A stretch of 64,000 nucleotides of DNA from NCBI GenBank assembly GCA_016792845.1, contig JAEUKH010000034.1:62001-126000 (forward strand). Reading direction: 5' to 3'. Both the position numbers and the translations under genes were made by a program. Below the pieces are notes generated by a model. It had not been told where the DNA came from. It worked only from the letters and a program-made list of their open reading frames with translations, and searched no databases. Position 1 is the stretch's first letter. Each line of letters begins with the position of its first letter. Below, in pieces: positions 15,853 to 24,723 of the stretch. This DNA comes from Myxococcales bacterium (GTDB taxonomy: Bacteria > Myxococcota_A > Polyangia > Polyangiales > Ga0077539).

Positions 15853-17228
15853 GTCAGCAAAAAGGCAATGATGCCAAGGTGTTCGTGCGCGACGGCACCG
15901 TCGACGCGCCGGGCACCGTCGGGGCCCGCTGGTGGAATCAGGCGCTCATCGAAGAAGACCGCGACATGTCGCGCCGCGCCGCGCTCAAGGGCCTCGCGGT
16001 GGGCGCGGTGGCCTTGAGCGCCGTGGCCGGGGCGGGGGCGCTCGTCTACGAAGCGATCGAGCCTGACTATCAGTTCGAGCGCCGCGACAGCCTGCTCATG
16101 CAGCGCACCTTCGGGTGGGCCTTTAGCGCCAACGGGGTGACGCTGAAGCCCGAGACGACCTCGGCGGTGAGCGCGTTTCGACCCGATGTGATCGCGACCC
16201 TTGAGCGCGACTTGGCGCCGAGCCGGTGGTTGCCGTTTCACGTCCCGACCTTGCTTCAGTCGATGACGGCGGCGCCGACGGGGCAGCTTCGCGGGCGGAG
16301 CGCGGGGGCGCGGGTGTTGCCCAATGAGCTCTCGGTGCTGCCCACGCCCACCATGAACTGGGCCTTCGCCTCGGGGAGCGCGCTGGCCACGCTCTTTCGC
16401 GACGTGCCCGTGCCCGTGGCGGTGCTGGTCGACCTCGACGGCGCCGAGTCTGTGGCCTTCGCGGCGGGCGCCTCGTCGGTGTTCGAGCCAGTCTTCCTCC
16501 TCGACAACTGGCCGCACCCGCTCGGGCTCTCGCCCGCGCAGAACGCGCTCACCGCCGCGGTGTATTACCGCGATCTCTTCGTCGGCAACCGCGACCTTCG
16601 GGGCGCGACGCCGCCGCCGATCTTCGTGCTCGACCGCACCCGGCTGACCGAGTTCTCGGGCGAACAAGAGAGCTTCGACAATCGCTATGTGGGCCGCGTG
16701 CCCTCGGGGGCCTCGCTCCGCAACGCGGGCATCACCCGCGCGTTGTATGTGATCGATGGCGCGGGGCAGCTCCCCGAGCGCGAAGACCTCAACGACACCC
16801 TGGTGGGGTGGTCGCAATCAGGCATCGACCTCCGTGCCCTCTCGGCCAGCTCGTTTCGTGCGAACTACGAGGCCGTCGGGAGCCACCAGCCGAGCTCGCC
16901 AAAGTACTACGGCGGCGACGTCTCGACGCACCCTTCATTCTGGCAGCACTACCCTTGGGCGCAGCTGCCCCCGGGCATGATCGCGCAGCCGCCCGACGAC
17001 CCGCAGGTGACGGGGCACGCGTTCGTGCCGCGGGTGACGCGCTTCTCGCGCGGCGCGAAGCCCCCGGCCTTCGCCTCGGTCGAAGTGGCGGTGCACATCG
17101 AGAGCCGACAAATCATGGGCGCCAGCTTCGACCGAGACGGCACCTGGAATCGTATGTCGAGCTCAGGCTCGAGCTCACGGAGCAGCAGCAGCACCCGCGG
17201 CGGCTGGTGGGGATGGGGAGGCGGCTGA
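15849..17228 (+). CDS. Tat-signal-like exported or anchored protein of unknown function
   Basis: This 459-aa protein starts at a GTG overlapping the previous stop (GTGA). After about 38 charged residues comes a twin-arginine-like segment (MSRRAALKG) followed by an Ala/Val/Gly-rich hydrophobic stretch to about residue 67. It is therefore either a Tat substrate with a long leader or a signal-anchored protein. The large remaining domain has no motif I recognise. It includes WLPFHVPTLLQ, VPVAVLVDLDGAESVAF and a conserved-looking VYYRDLFVGNRDLRG. It ends in a Ser-rich then Gly/Trp-rich tail (GGWWGWGGG). The next gene starts at the stop (TGATG). Confidence 0.65.
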   Translation: MSQQKGNDAKVFVRDGTVDAPGTVGARWWNQALIEEDRDMSRRAALKGLAVGAVALSAVAGAGALVYEAIEPDYQFERRDSLLMQRTFGWAFSANGVTLKPETTSAVSAFRPDVIATLERDLAPSRWLPFHVPTLLQSMTAAPTGQLRGRSAGARVLPNELSVLPTPTMNWAFASGSALATLFRDVPVPVAVLVDLDGAESVAFAAGASSVFEPVFLLDNWPHPLGLSPAQNALTAAVYYRDLFVGNRDLRGATPPPIFVLDRTRLTEFSGEQESFDNRYVGRVPSGASLRNAGITRALYVIDGAGQLPEREDLNDTLVGWSQSGIDLRALSASSFRANYEAVGSHQPSSPKYYGGDVSTHPSFWQHYPWAQLPPGMIAQPPDDPQVTGHAFVPRVTRFSRGAKPPAFASVEVAVHIESRQIMGASFDRDGTWNRMSSSGSSSRSSSSTRGGWWGWGGG

Positions 17229-17806
17229 TGGCCATGTCACACTCGGTCTTCGCGATGGAGCTGTGCTTTCGGATCGAGCCAGGCTCGCCGCTCCAGGGCC
17301 ACCTCCGCGAGGCGCTCTACAAGCTCCCCGCGGCGATGAGCGCGCGCGAGAAGTGGGAGTACTACCGCTGGGTCTCAGAGATGTTGGTCAATCATCTCAG
17401 CTTCGCCGACGCCGGATGCTGGGATTTTTGGGACACCGACAGCAAGGCCCAGAGCGACTTCAAGATGTGGTGCGACGGTCTGTTCACCGAAGAGGGAGGG
17501 CGTAAGACCCCTTCGGGCCCGCCTGCGCCCTTTCGCGGCGACGTGCGGTACATGACCTTCACCGTCGCCCTTCTGTTGCAGTACGGCTCGTACACCGAGC
17601 GCGGCATGAGCAGGCTCTGCAACATCGCCGAGGCCAACCTCTGGCAACGCGCGACCTTCGCGCACATCCTTCGCGGCATTCGCTCGATCAGCTTCGCCTC
17701 GGTGAAGGGCGACGTCGTCTACCTCCTGCCCCGCGACGCCGACTGGGGGCTCACCGCAGAAGACCTGCGGCAGCCGAAGTTTGAGTACCTACGCCCGCTT
17801 TCGTGA
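17228..17806 (+). CDS. 192-aa protein of unknown function, third gene of the oxygenase operon
   Basis: The ATG at 17228 shares one base with the previous TGA (TGATG), so it is translationally coupled. An open frame exists upstream to 16808, but it overlaps the well-supported Tat gene and is rejected. The product is rich in aromatic residues (WEYYRWVSEMLVNHL, CWDFWDTDSKAQSDFKMW) and has no signal peptide or membrane helix. I do not recognise the family. Its 3' end overlaps the convergent M23 peptidase gene by 18 bp. Confidence 0.65.
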   Translation: MAMSHSVFAMELCFRIEPGSPLQGHLREALYKLPAAMSAREKWEYYRWVSEMLVNHLSFADAGCWDFWDTDSKAQSDFKMWCDGLFTEEGGRKTPSGPPAPFRGDVRYMTFTVALLLQYGSYTERGMSRLCNIAEANLWQRATFAHILRGIRSISFASVKGDVVYLLPRDADWGLTAEDLRQPKFEYLRPLS

Positions 17807-19159
17807 GCGGCGTCGCGCGGCGAGCGCGGCCCCAAGCAAGAGCCACCCCGCCCCCGCGCCGCGCGCCCGCTGACCCGGCGCGTGACACCCGCAGCCCTCT
17901 TGCGCTTCGGTCACGGGGATGTCGGGCGAGATGTCGCCCGCGTCGAAGTCTTCTGGCACGTCGTCAAACTCGACGACGTCTTCGGCCCCCGCGTCTTCAA
18001 CGCCCGCGTCGGCGCCGCCTGCGTCTTCAGCGCCCGCGTCGTCGCCAGCATCGACGCCGAGATCGCTCGGTAGATCGGCCGCGACGTCGCGTGCAATGTT
18101 GACATCGTTTACATTGCCGGCGTCGCTCGCTGCGTCGCGCGGAGGCCCGGCGTCGACCGCGCAGACGCCGTCGTCGGCGCGGCCGTCGCAGTCGTCGTCG
18201 AGCATGTTGCAGGTCTCGGCGCGAGGCACCACCTGCCCCGCGCAGGCGCCCCAGACGCCGCGGGCGCAGGTCTGCGAGCCGTTGCGACAGATGCCTCGCC
18301 CGGCGGTACCCGCGGGGCCCGCGTAGCAGCTCCGGCTCAGCCCGTCGTCGGTGCGCCCGTCGCAGTCGTCGTCGCGGTTGTCGCAGTCTTCGCGGGTGGG
18401 GAGCACCTGCCCCGCGCAGGCGCCCCAGTTGCCGTTTGAGCAGGTCTGGGTGCCCGCGCGGCAAGACCCGCGCCCTTGGGTGCCCGCGGGGCCGGTGTAA
18501 CAGCTTCGGCTGAGGCCCTCGTCGACGCGGCCGTCGCAGTCGTCGTCGCGGCCGTTGCAGACCTCGGTCGAGGGCACGCACCCGCAGGTCGCCCCTGGGC
18601 TCTGGGGGTAGGGGTTTTGATCTTGCCACATGCCCGGCGAGCCCGTGCACCGCCCGCGAAACGAGTCGGTCGAGACCCCGTTGCGGCGCCACCCCACATG
18701 GAGGTGCGGCCCGCTCGAATTGCCCGAGCTCGCTGAGCGCCCCACGGTCTGACCGCACCGTACGCGCTGCCCGCGCGACACCGCGATCGAGTTGAGCTGC
18801 ATGTGGCAGTAGATGGTGCTCGTGCCGTCGCTGTGCGTGATCTGAACGTAGTTGCCGCAGCGCCCGCCGCAGCTGTTGCCGAGGCCGCCGTAGTTGGCGC
18901 ACCCGTTGTTGGTCGCGGTGACCGTGCCGTCGGCGGTGGCCACCACGGTGGTGCCGATGCCCACAGGGTAATCAGTGCCCGTGTGACCGTTGTAACAGCG
19001 CGACCCGCAGTTGTAATCGCGACAGCCTGAGCTGCTGCCGTTGTTGTCGAAGCCGTAGTTGATGTTGGGCGCGACATTGAGCGGGCGCCGATGACGCACC
19101 TGCGCCCCCAGCGAGGGCGCCACGAGCCACAGGGTCAGGGCCCACGCGCCGCGTCTCAT
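17789..19159 (-). CDS. M23 peptidase with MopE-like DDDCDG repeats and MYXO-CTERM tail
   Basis: This is a 456-aa secreted protein. The signal peptide ends near LGAQ. An M23 (lysostaphin-type) peptidase domain follows, with the zinc ligands GHTGTDY and HLHVGW. Three acidic Cys modules come next (CNGRDDDCDG, CDNRDDDCDG, CNMLDDDCDG). Between them are two nearly identical segments of about 50 residues beginning LSRSCY-GPAGT. After them comes an Asp/Ala/Gly-rich linker. The C-terminus (GCGC, then a Leu/Ala helix and ARRRSRKRA) fits a MYXO-CTERM sorting signal for surface display. It probably cleaves peptidoglycan or another Gly/Ala-rich peptide. It overlaps the preceding lipoprotein gene by ATGA. 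Confidence 0.88.
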   Translation of the reverse strand: MRRGAWALTLWLVAPSLGAQVRHRRPLNVAPNINYGFDNNGSSSGCRDYNCGSRCYNGHTGTDYPVGIGTTVVATADGTVTATNNGCANYGGLGNSCGGRCGNYVQITHSDGTSTIYCHMQLNSIAVSRGQRVRCGQTVGRSASSGNSSGPHLHVGWRRNGVSTDSFRGRCTGSPGMWQDQNPYPQSPGATCGCVPSTEVCNGRDDDCDGRVDEGLSRSCYTGPAGTQGRGSCRAGTQTCSNGNWGACAGQVLPTREDCDNRDDDCDGRTDDGLSRSCYAGPAGTAGRGICRNGSQTCARGVWGACAGQVVPRAETCNMLDDDCDGRADDGVCAVDAGPPRDAASDAGNVNDVNIARDVAADLPSDLGVDAGDDAGAEDAGGADAGVEDAGAEDVVEFDDVPEDFDAGDISPDIPVTEAQEGCGCHAPGQRARGAGAGWLLLGAALAARRRSRKRA

Positions 19160-20022
19160 CGGCCGACCTCGAGGGCCGAGGCGCTTACGGTGACCCAGCG
19201 CTCGGCGCGCCCTTGCAAGACCAGGCGGGCCCCGTCGGGGCTCAAGACCGGCGCGTGATACCCCTCGAAGCTGCGGCGCAGCGTGCCGTCAAAGGTCATG
19301 GCGAAGACGCCCCGCTCGTTCTCGACCACGAGCACGTCGCCCCAGACCCGCGCCGCGCTCGGGCCGTTCGATTGAAGGGTCGTGCCTTCATTCAAGGGCA
19401 CGACCTCGTCGGTCTCGAGGCGCACCCTGAACCACGCGGGGCGCCCCTCAGGAGAGGCCATCAACAACACTTCGTGCCCGTCGGGCGAGAGCGTCGGCGA
19501 CCACACCGAGGCCAGCGAGGGCGCCAGCGATCGGAGCTGCGCGCGCTGAAGGTCGAGCACCCGCAGCCCCACCATCGGCGCCTCGCCCTGCGTAAACGTG
19601 ACCAGACGGTGGGCCGCGTCGAAGCTCAAGGGGCCGTACACATGCTCGGCCAGGGTGACCGGCGCGGCCTCGGGCGCGTCGAGGCGGAGCAGCGCGCCGC
19701 GTCGGGTCAACGCCACCGCGCGGCCGTCGCCCAAGAGGTGAAAGGCCAGCAAGGGCGTAGACCCCAAGGCCGTACGCGCCGGGCCCGTGGGGCGCAGCCA
19801 GCGGGCTTCGAAGCCGGGCTCCTCGTCGCTGTCGGCGAGGGCCGCGAGGGGGCGCCCGACGGTGGCCTCGTGGGCGCTCAGATCGAGCACTTGTTCACCC
19901 GGGAGGCGAAACCCGAGCGCGGGCACGCCGGTGAGCGCCACAAGCTCGGCGTTCGCAGACGGCGGCACCGTGCGGGTGCACCCAAGGGCCAACACACCAA
20001 GCACCAAGGTCAGGGCTCGCAT
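19156..20022 (-). CDS. lipoprotein with TolB/PD40-like beta-propeller repeats
   Basis: This 288-aa protein starts at the ATG at 20022 with a clear lipobox (MRALTLVLGVLALGC). Two repeats have the PD40 form (SPTLSPDGHEVLLMASPEG and APVLSPDGARLVLQGRAE). Other strands are spaced as in a propeller. It is probably anchored in the inner leaflet of the outer membrane. No catalytic site is visible. It overlaps the M23 peptidase start by ATGA and follows the barrel protein by 17 bp, so all three are likely co-expressed. Confidence 0.7.
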   Translation of the reverse strand: MRALTLVLGVLALGCTRTVPPSANAELVALTGVPALGFRLPGEQVLDLSAHEATVGRPLAALADSDEEPGFEARWLRPTGPARTALGSTPLLAFHLLGDGRAVALTRRGALLRLDAPEAAPVTLAEHVYGPLSFDAAHRLVTFTQGEAPMVGLRVLDLQRAQLRSLAPSLASVWSPTLSPDGHEVLLMASPEGRPAWFRVRLETDEVVPLNEGTTLQSNGPSAARVWGDVLVVENERGVFAMTFDGTLRRSFEGYHAPVLSPDGARLVLQGRAERWVTVSASALEVGR

Positions 20023-20039
20023 AGGCCCCCAACTGTGCT

Positions 20040-20837
20040 TCAAAAGAAGGTGAACGTATAGCGGGCTGAAAGCCCAAAAAAGAACTGGAAGTTGCCCCCG
20101 CGCACGGGGTCGTAGCTCACAGAGCTGCTCAAGAGCTGATCGCTCCCGCTCGACACCACGCGCACGGTGCTGTCTTTCTGCGTGCTCGCGCTGGTGATGG
20201 GCACCATCGAGAGCTGCACGCCCACGGCCAGCGGTTGGGTCAAGCGGTACTCAGCCCCGAGGCCGATGGGCACTGCCACCCCCGAGGTCACCCAGCTCGT
20301 GCGGTTCTGGGGCTCGGTGTAGCTGCGGTCGCGGCTGATGCTTTGGGCGAAGCCGACGCCGACCGAGAGCCACGGCTCGAGCCGCCGCAGGTCGCCGTAC
20401 CCGTTAAAGAAGACCCGACGGTTGTGCTGCACCGCCGCCCGGAGCGCCAAGGGGTAGAACCTCGCGTAGACGCCGAAGTGGTATGACGAGAGCGTGTCGC
20501 GGGCCCCGAAATTGGCCTCGGTGTTGCTGTAATTCCCCGTGGCTGAGAGGCTCTGGTAGTTGTATTGCAGGCCCGCCGAGACCACAGGGTTGAAGCGCCA
20601 ACCGAGCTGCGCCTGGGCCGCGAGACCGCCCGTAAAGGCTTCGAGCGCGGGGTTGCTCGGGGCGATGTCTTGCGTTCGGTAAAAGATCCGTTCGTCGGTG
20701 TTTGAGAAGCCGCCCCCGCCGAGCGAGAGCGAGAGCTCGAGGCCGCGCTCGCCCTCGTTGTCAGGGTGGGTGGCCGAGGCGGTCGAAGCAGAGAGCATCA
20801 CAGCCGCGGCGAGCGTGATCAGAGTCGGTCGTCGCAT
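20040..20837 (-). CDS. outer-membrane beta-barrel protein
   Basis: This is a 265-aa protein with a signal peptide (MRRPTLITLAAAVMLSASTASA). The mature part is a series of amphipathic strands with tight turns. It ends in a terminal Phe (ARYTFTFF), the BAM recognition signature. The fold resembles OmpW/OmpA-like eight-stranded barrels (about 240 mature residues). The function is unknown. It lies 22 bp after the histidine kinase gene and 17 bp before the lipoprotein gene. Confidence 0.75.
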   Translation of the reverse strand: MRRPTLITLAAAVMLSASTASATHPDNEGERGLELSLSLGGGGFSNTDERIFYRTQDIAPSNPALEAFTGGLAAQAQLGWRFNPVVSAGLQYNYQSLSATGNYSNTEANFGARDTLSSYHFGVYARFYPLALRAAVQHNRRVFFNGYGDLRRLEPWLSVGVGFAQSISRDRSYTEPQNRTSWVTSGVAVPIGLGAEYRLTQPLAVGVQLSMVPITSASTQKDSTVRVVSSGSDQLLSSSVSYDPVRGGNFQFFFGLSARYTFTFF

Positions 20838-20859
20838 GGGCACGACGATACTTTGCAGG

Positions 20860-22308
20860 TCACCCACTTCGAGGAGAAAATGTCACAAACGATCGCTGCG
20901 CCTTGCGGCCCGCATCGGTGCGGGGCAGCGTCAGCACGAAGCGCGCGCCGCCCCCGGGGCGGTCTTCAACGCCCACGTCTCCGTCATGGTCGAGGGCCAC
21001 CTTGCGGACGATGGCCAGCCCGAGCCCCGTGCCGTCTGACTTGGTTGTAAAGTAAGGGTCAAAGACCCTCGCCTGGTCGGCCGCCCCGATGCCCGGCCCG
21101 TCGTCTTCGACCACGAGGCTGACGGCCCCGGGGTCGACGCCGGGCTCGACCCGCACCCAAACATGCCCGGCGCGCCCGCGCTGCGCGATCGCCTGAATCG
21201 CGTTGCGCACCAGGTTCTCGACCGCGCGCCGCAACAAGATGCGGTCGACCCGCACCGGCACCGCGCCCTCGCCCGCGTCGAAGCGCACCGCCACATCGTC
21301 GTGGCCGCCGCCGGCCTCTTCGAGGAAGGCCCGCGAGCTGGCCATGTCGCGCACAAACTCCCCGAGGTCGCCTTGGGCCAGCTTCACCTCGGGGAGCCGC
21401 GCAAACTCCGAGAAGGCCGACACCAGGCGCCGCAGCGTCGCCACCTCTTCTTCGATCACCTCGGTGGCCGTGTTGAGGGTGCGCGCGAACTGCGCGTCAT
21501 CGCCCTTGTACTTCCGCGCGAGCTCTTGGGCCGCGAGCTGAATGGGCGTCAGCGGGTTCTTGATCTCATGCGCGAGGCGCCGCGCGAACTCTTGCCACGC
21601 GGCGATGCGTTGCAGCGCGTCGACGCGACCGCGAACCAACCTCAGCTCGTCGACCATTTGGTTGAAGTGCTTGAGAAGATTGGTGATTTCGTCATCACCG
21701 TCGACGTCGAGCTGCACCTCGCTCTCGCCCGCCGCGACCCGCGCGAGGCCCGCGTCGAGCCTGCCGAGCCGCGCCGCGCCCTCACGGCTCGCGGCCTCGG
21801 CGCTGCGCGCGGCCAGGAGCACAGCCCCCAAGGCGCCGAGCGCGCCGACCAGGCCGAGCAGCGCCGTCGCCCAGGGCGTCTGCCGCGTCGCCGCCGCCTC
21901 GCCCGCGCAGGGCACCGCGAAGGTCATCACAAGCCGCTCGCGCGGGCCCTCATCGACCTGAACCGCGGTGCAGCCCCCTGCGCGTTGGGCGGGCCGTGTC
22001 ACCGAGCCCAACAAAGTCCCGCGGAGGTCGGTGCGCGCGGCCTCGATCCAGTCGGCGTCGCGCCCGAGGGCGGTGAGGGCCGCGGCGAGCGAGCGCTGCC
22101 GTTCGAGCCCGAGGGCGACCCGGGCCAGGGCGCCACGCTGCTGCTGCGTCTGCGCGTTGGCAGACGCCGGCGCGGCGGCGACGACGAGCGCCGCCCGGGT
22201 GTGCCGCACCGCGAGGGTGGTCGCGAGGGCGACGACGAGCGCCGCGGCGTATCCGATGGGGCGATGGTGACGGGTGAGCCTCTGCGAAAATGTGAGGCGT
22301 TCAGCCAC
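20860..22308 (-). CDS. NtrY-like sensor histidine kinase
   Basis: This is a 482-aa membrane sensor kinase. It has an N-terminal helix (GYAAALVVALATTLAV), a periplasmic region of about 100 residues, and a second helix (ATALLGLVGALGALGAVLL). A HAMP-like linker and a HisKA box HEIKNPLTPIQ with the phospho-accepting His follow. The ATPase has VENLVRNAIQAI, VVEDDGPGIG and GTGLGLAIVRKVA. The NPLTPIQ form of the H box is typical of the NtrY family. No response regulator gene is adjacent, so its partner is elsewhere. Its start overlaps the DUF4388 gene by 8 bp. Confidence 0.9.
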   Translation of the reverse strand: MAERLTFSQRLTRHHRPIGYAAALVVALATTLAVRHTRAALVVAAAPASANAQTQQQRGALARVALGLERQRSLAAALTALGRDADWIEAARTDLRGTLLGSVTRPAQRAGGCTAVQVDEGPRERLVMTFAVPCAGEAAATRQTPWATALLGLVGALGALGAVLLAARSAEAASREGAARLGRLDAGLARVAAGESEVQLDVDGDDEITNLLKHFNQMVDELRLVRGRVDALQRIAAWQEFARRLAHEIKNPLTPIQLAAQELARKYKGDDAQFARTLNTATEVIEEEVATLRRLVSAFSEFARLPEVKLAQGDLGEFVRDMASSRAFLEEAGGGHDDVAVRFDAGEGAVPVRVDRILLRRAVENLVRNAIQAIAQRGRAGHVWVRVEPGVDPGAVSLVVEDDGPGIGAADQARVFDPYFTTKSDGTGLGLAIVRKVALDHDGDVGVEDRPGGGARFVLTLPRTDAGRKAQRSFVTFSPRSG

Positions 22309-23329
22309 GTTGCAAGAGCCCCAAGAGCCGCACGAGGCCGATCACGGCGGCGAGCGCGACGCCGACCCAGAGCGCGGTCTCGGCGAGGCTGCGCCGCGCG
22401 GGCCCGACCAGCTCGCCCGCCGAGCGCGGCCGTTCGGGCGCCTTGAGCTGGTCGGCGAGCTTGTTCGACGCGGGCTTGTCGCCCTCGCCAGGAGGCACCG
22501 CGGCGGGCTTGCGGGCTTGAACGAAGTACACCTTCACGGTGGTGTCGGCCGAGCCGCCGTGGGCGCCCGAGAGCGTCGCGCTGTCGAGCGAGGGCACCCG
22601 CGGCGAGCGCGGGATCGCGGGCACCGATTCGAGGCCCTCGCGCGGCCGAAAGCTCGTCTTTCGGGGTGTGGTGCTCGGGGCCTGGTTGCGCCGCGAGAGC
22701 AGGTCGGCGAGCCCCATCTCGACGGTCTTCATCAGCTGCCCGCTCTCGGGCGGAGGCGGCGCGCCCAAGAGCGGGTCGCGCTGGTTGGGGTCGCGCTCGA
22801 AGAGCGAAAACGCGGTGATCTCGAAGCTGCCGTGCGACCACTCGAAGATGGCGGCCACGTCGAGGTCGTCGCGCCCGTCGAGGGTCAACGAGATGAGCTC
22901 GCCCCGCTCGTAGAGGGCCTTGCAGTGTCGCGAGGGCTCGTCGACGAGGGTGAGCTGGAGCTGCCCGGTGAGCCCGGCGTCTTCGCAGTAGCGCATCACG
23001 TCGGCGGGCGAGCAGAGCGCGAAATCGCCCGACACCTTGCGGGGGTCGTGCACCGTCGCGCCGCTGATCGGCGGCAGCTGCTGCGCGAGGGTGTAGCTGC
23101 CCTCGGAGGCGCGGATGAACAGGTCGACCGCCAGGGCCACCGGGTCGTCGCCCTCGCGCGCCGTGGTCACCTCGGGCGTGCCAGAGAGCAGCGGGATCTC
23201 GGCCCGGACCCGATCGGCCACCACGGTCAGGGTGCCCGTAAACCGTGTGGCCTCGCACCATCGCAAGATGGCATCGGCGTCACCATGATGAAACGTGCCA
23301 GAAGGGGCCGGCGCGTGGACGTCGCTCAC
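22301..23329 (-). CDS. DUF4388 (PatA-like) domain protein with C-terminal membrane anchor
   Basis: This 342-aa protein has two DUF4388-like stretches near the N-terminus. The second is clearest: DVMRYCEDAGLTGQLQL, LYERGELISLTLDG and IFEWSHGSFEI. A low-complexity linker and a single C-terminal helix (LWVGVALAAVIGLVRLLGLL) follow. DUF4388 domains are frequent in myxobacterial signalling proteins and often sit beside receiver domains, but none is present here. GTG at 23329 was chosen over 23392 because it precedes the first domain directly. It overlaps the kinase gene, suggesting a shared pathway. Confidence 0.72.
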   Translation of the reverse strand: MSDVHAPAPSGTFHHGDADAILRWCEATRFTGTLTVVADRVRAEIPLLSGTPEVTTAREGDDPVALAVDLFIRASEGSYTLAQQLPPISGATVHDPRKVSGDFALCSPADVMRYCEDAGLTGQLQLTLVDEPSRHCKALYERGELISLTLDGRDDLDVAAIFEWSHGSFEITAFSLFERDPNQRDPLLGAPPPPESGQLMKTVEMGLADLLSRRNQAPSTTPRKTSFRPREGLESVPAIPRSPRVPSLDSATLSGAHGGSADTTVKVYFVQARKPAAVPPGEGDKPASNKLADQLKAPERPRSAGELVGPARRSLAETALWVGVALAAVIGLVRLLGLLQRG

Positions 23330-23428
23330 CGCGTCAAGGTTAGTGGGTTTCGCGCCGCGATGAAATGGAGGAGAGCACGTACAACGCGACACCCGCTCAG
23401 GGCCGTCGCCGCCGCCCCGCGTTGCACA

Positions 23429-24694
23429 TCACGGGAAGATGTCGCGCTCGCGATACGCCGTCTGGAGCCGCTCAAGCGCGATGCAGTAGGCCGCGATACG
23501 CATGTCGACATTTCGCGCACGGGCGAAATCGCTGACCTCGCCGTAGGCGCGCTTCATGGCGTCTTCGAGGCGGGCGTCGACCTCTTCGAGCTTCCAGCTC
23601 TCGGAGCGCTTGTTCTGCACCCACTCGTAGTAGCTCACGGTGACGCCGCCCGAGTTCGCGAGCACATCGGGGATGATGGTGATGCCCTTCTCAAGAAGGA
23701 TCTTCTCACCCTCAGGGGTGGTCGGGCCGTTGGCCCCTTCGGCGATGAGCTTGCATTCGAGGGCCTGGGCCTCAGCCTCGCCCACCTGCCCTTCGAGCGC
23801 CGCGGGCACGAAAATATCGCAGCGGGTGCTGAAGAACTCTTCGCGGGTGATGCTCTGCCCTGAGGGGTACCCCGCGATGGAGCCGTGGCTCCGCACCCAC
23901 TCGGCGAGCTTGTGCGGGTTGAAGCCCTCGGGCGAGCGCATGTACCCCGAGTGATCGCCCACGGCCACCAGCGAGGCGCCGTACCGCGCCAAGAGGGTGC
24001 TGGTGTGCTGCCCCACGTTGCCGAAGCCCTGCACGATGTACGTGCTGCCTTCGAGCGAGAAGCGGCTCTCGCGCGCCCACTCGGTGATGCAGTGCACGAC
24101 CCCCTGCCCCGTGGCCTTCTCGCGCCCGAGGGTGCCGCCGGTCGAGACGGGCTTGCCGGTCACCACGCCGCGGTTGGCCTGCTTGTTCACATGGCCTACG
24201 GTGTTCATGTAGGTGTCCATGATCCACGCCATCATTTGGCTGTTGGTGCCGACGTCGGGCGCGGGGATGTCGTAGTCGGGCCCGATGTTGCTGCCGAGGG
24301 CGTGGGCGAAGCGGCGGGTGATGCGTTGGAGCTCGGCCGACGAGTGGTTTCGCGGGTTGAACTTGATGCCGCCCTTGGCGCCGCCGTAGGGCAAGCGCAT
24401 GAGGGCGCACTTCCACGTCATCATGGCGGCCAGGGCCTTGACGTCGTCGAGGGTGACGTTCTCATGGTAGCGAATGCCACCCTTGAAGGGCCCCAAGATG
24501 TTCGAATGCTGAATGCGATAGCCCTTGAAGAGCTTCACCTCGCCGTTATCCATTCTAACGGGAAAGTGAACGATGAGCTCGTTCTTGGGCTGTGAGAGCA
24601 TGAGCTCGACCGAGGCGTCGAGCTTCAGCACCTTCGCGGCGCGGGTCAGATAGTCTTGAATGACTTTGAAGAATTCGTACCGCTCGCTCGACAT
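23429..24694 (-). CDS. glutamate dehydrogenase (Glu/Leu/Phe/Val dehydrogenase family)
   Basis: This 421-aa enzyme interconverts glutamate with 2-oxoglutarate and ammonia. The substrate pocket KGGIRYHENV and the catalytic lysine loop RLPYGGAKGGIKFNPR are intact. The Rossmann dinucleotide motif is VQGFGNVGQHTS. The length matches the hexameric 45-kDa class. Cofactor preference was not judged. ATG at 24694 was chosen because the family starts there. It follows a lipoprotein gene by 29 bp and may be read from the same transcript or its own promoter. Confidence 0.93.
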   Translation of the reverse strand: MSSERYEFFKVIQDYLTRAAKVLKLDASVELMLSQPKNELIVHFPVRMDNGEVKLFKGYRIQHSNILGPFKGGIRYHENVTLDDVKALAAMMTWKCALMRLPYGGAKGGIKFNPRNHSSAELQRITRRFAHALGSNIGPDYDIPAPDVGTNSQMMAWIMDTYMNTVGHVNKQANRGVVTGKPVSTGGTLGREKATGQGVVHCITEWARESRFSLEGSTYIVQGFGNVGQHTSTLLARYGASLVAVGDHSGYMRSPEGFNPHKLAEWVRSHGSIAGYPSGQSITREEFFSTRCDIFVPAALEGQVGEAEAQALECKLIAEGANGPTTPEGEKILLEKGITIIPDVLANSGGVTVSYYEWVQNKRSESWKLEEVDARLEDAMKRAYGEVSDFARARNVDMRIAAYCIALERLQTAYRERDIFP

Positions 24695-24723
24695 GGTTGG
24701 TTGAAACTCCGTGTGACGCACTT

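Noticed and set aside
16808..17227. Extension of the 192-aa gene into the Tat-protein gene
   Set aside because: It would overlap a well-supported gene by 420 bp with an unlike composition. The coupled ATG at 17228 is preferred.
18150..18560. Apparent DNA repeats around GTCGTCGTC-rich stretches
   Set aside because: They encode the DDDCDG protein modules of the M23 peptidase and are explained by protein-level repeats.
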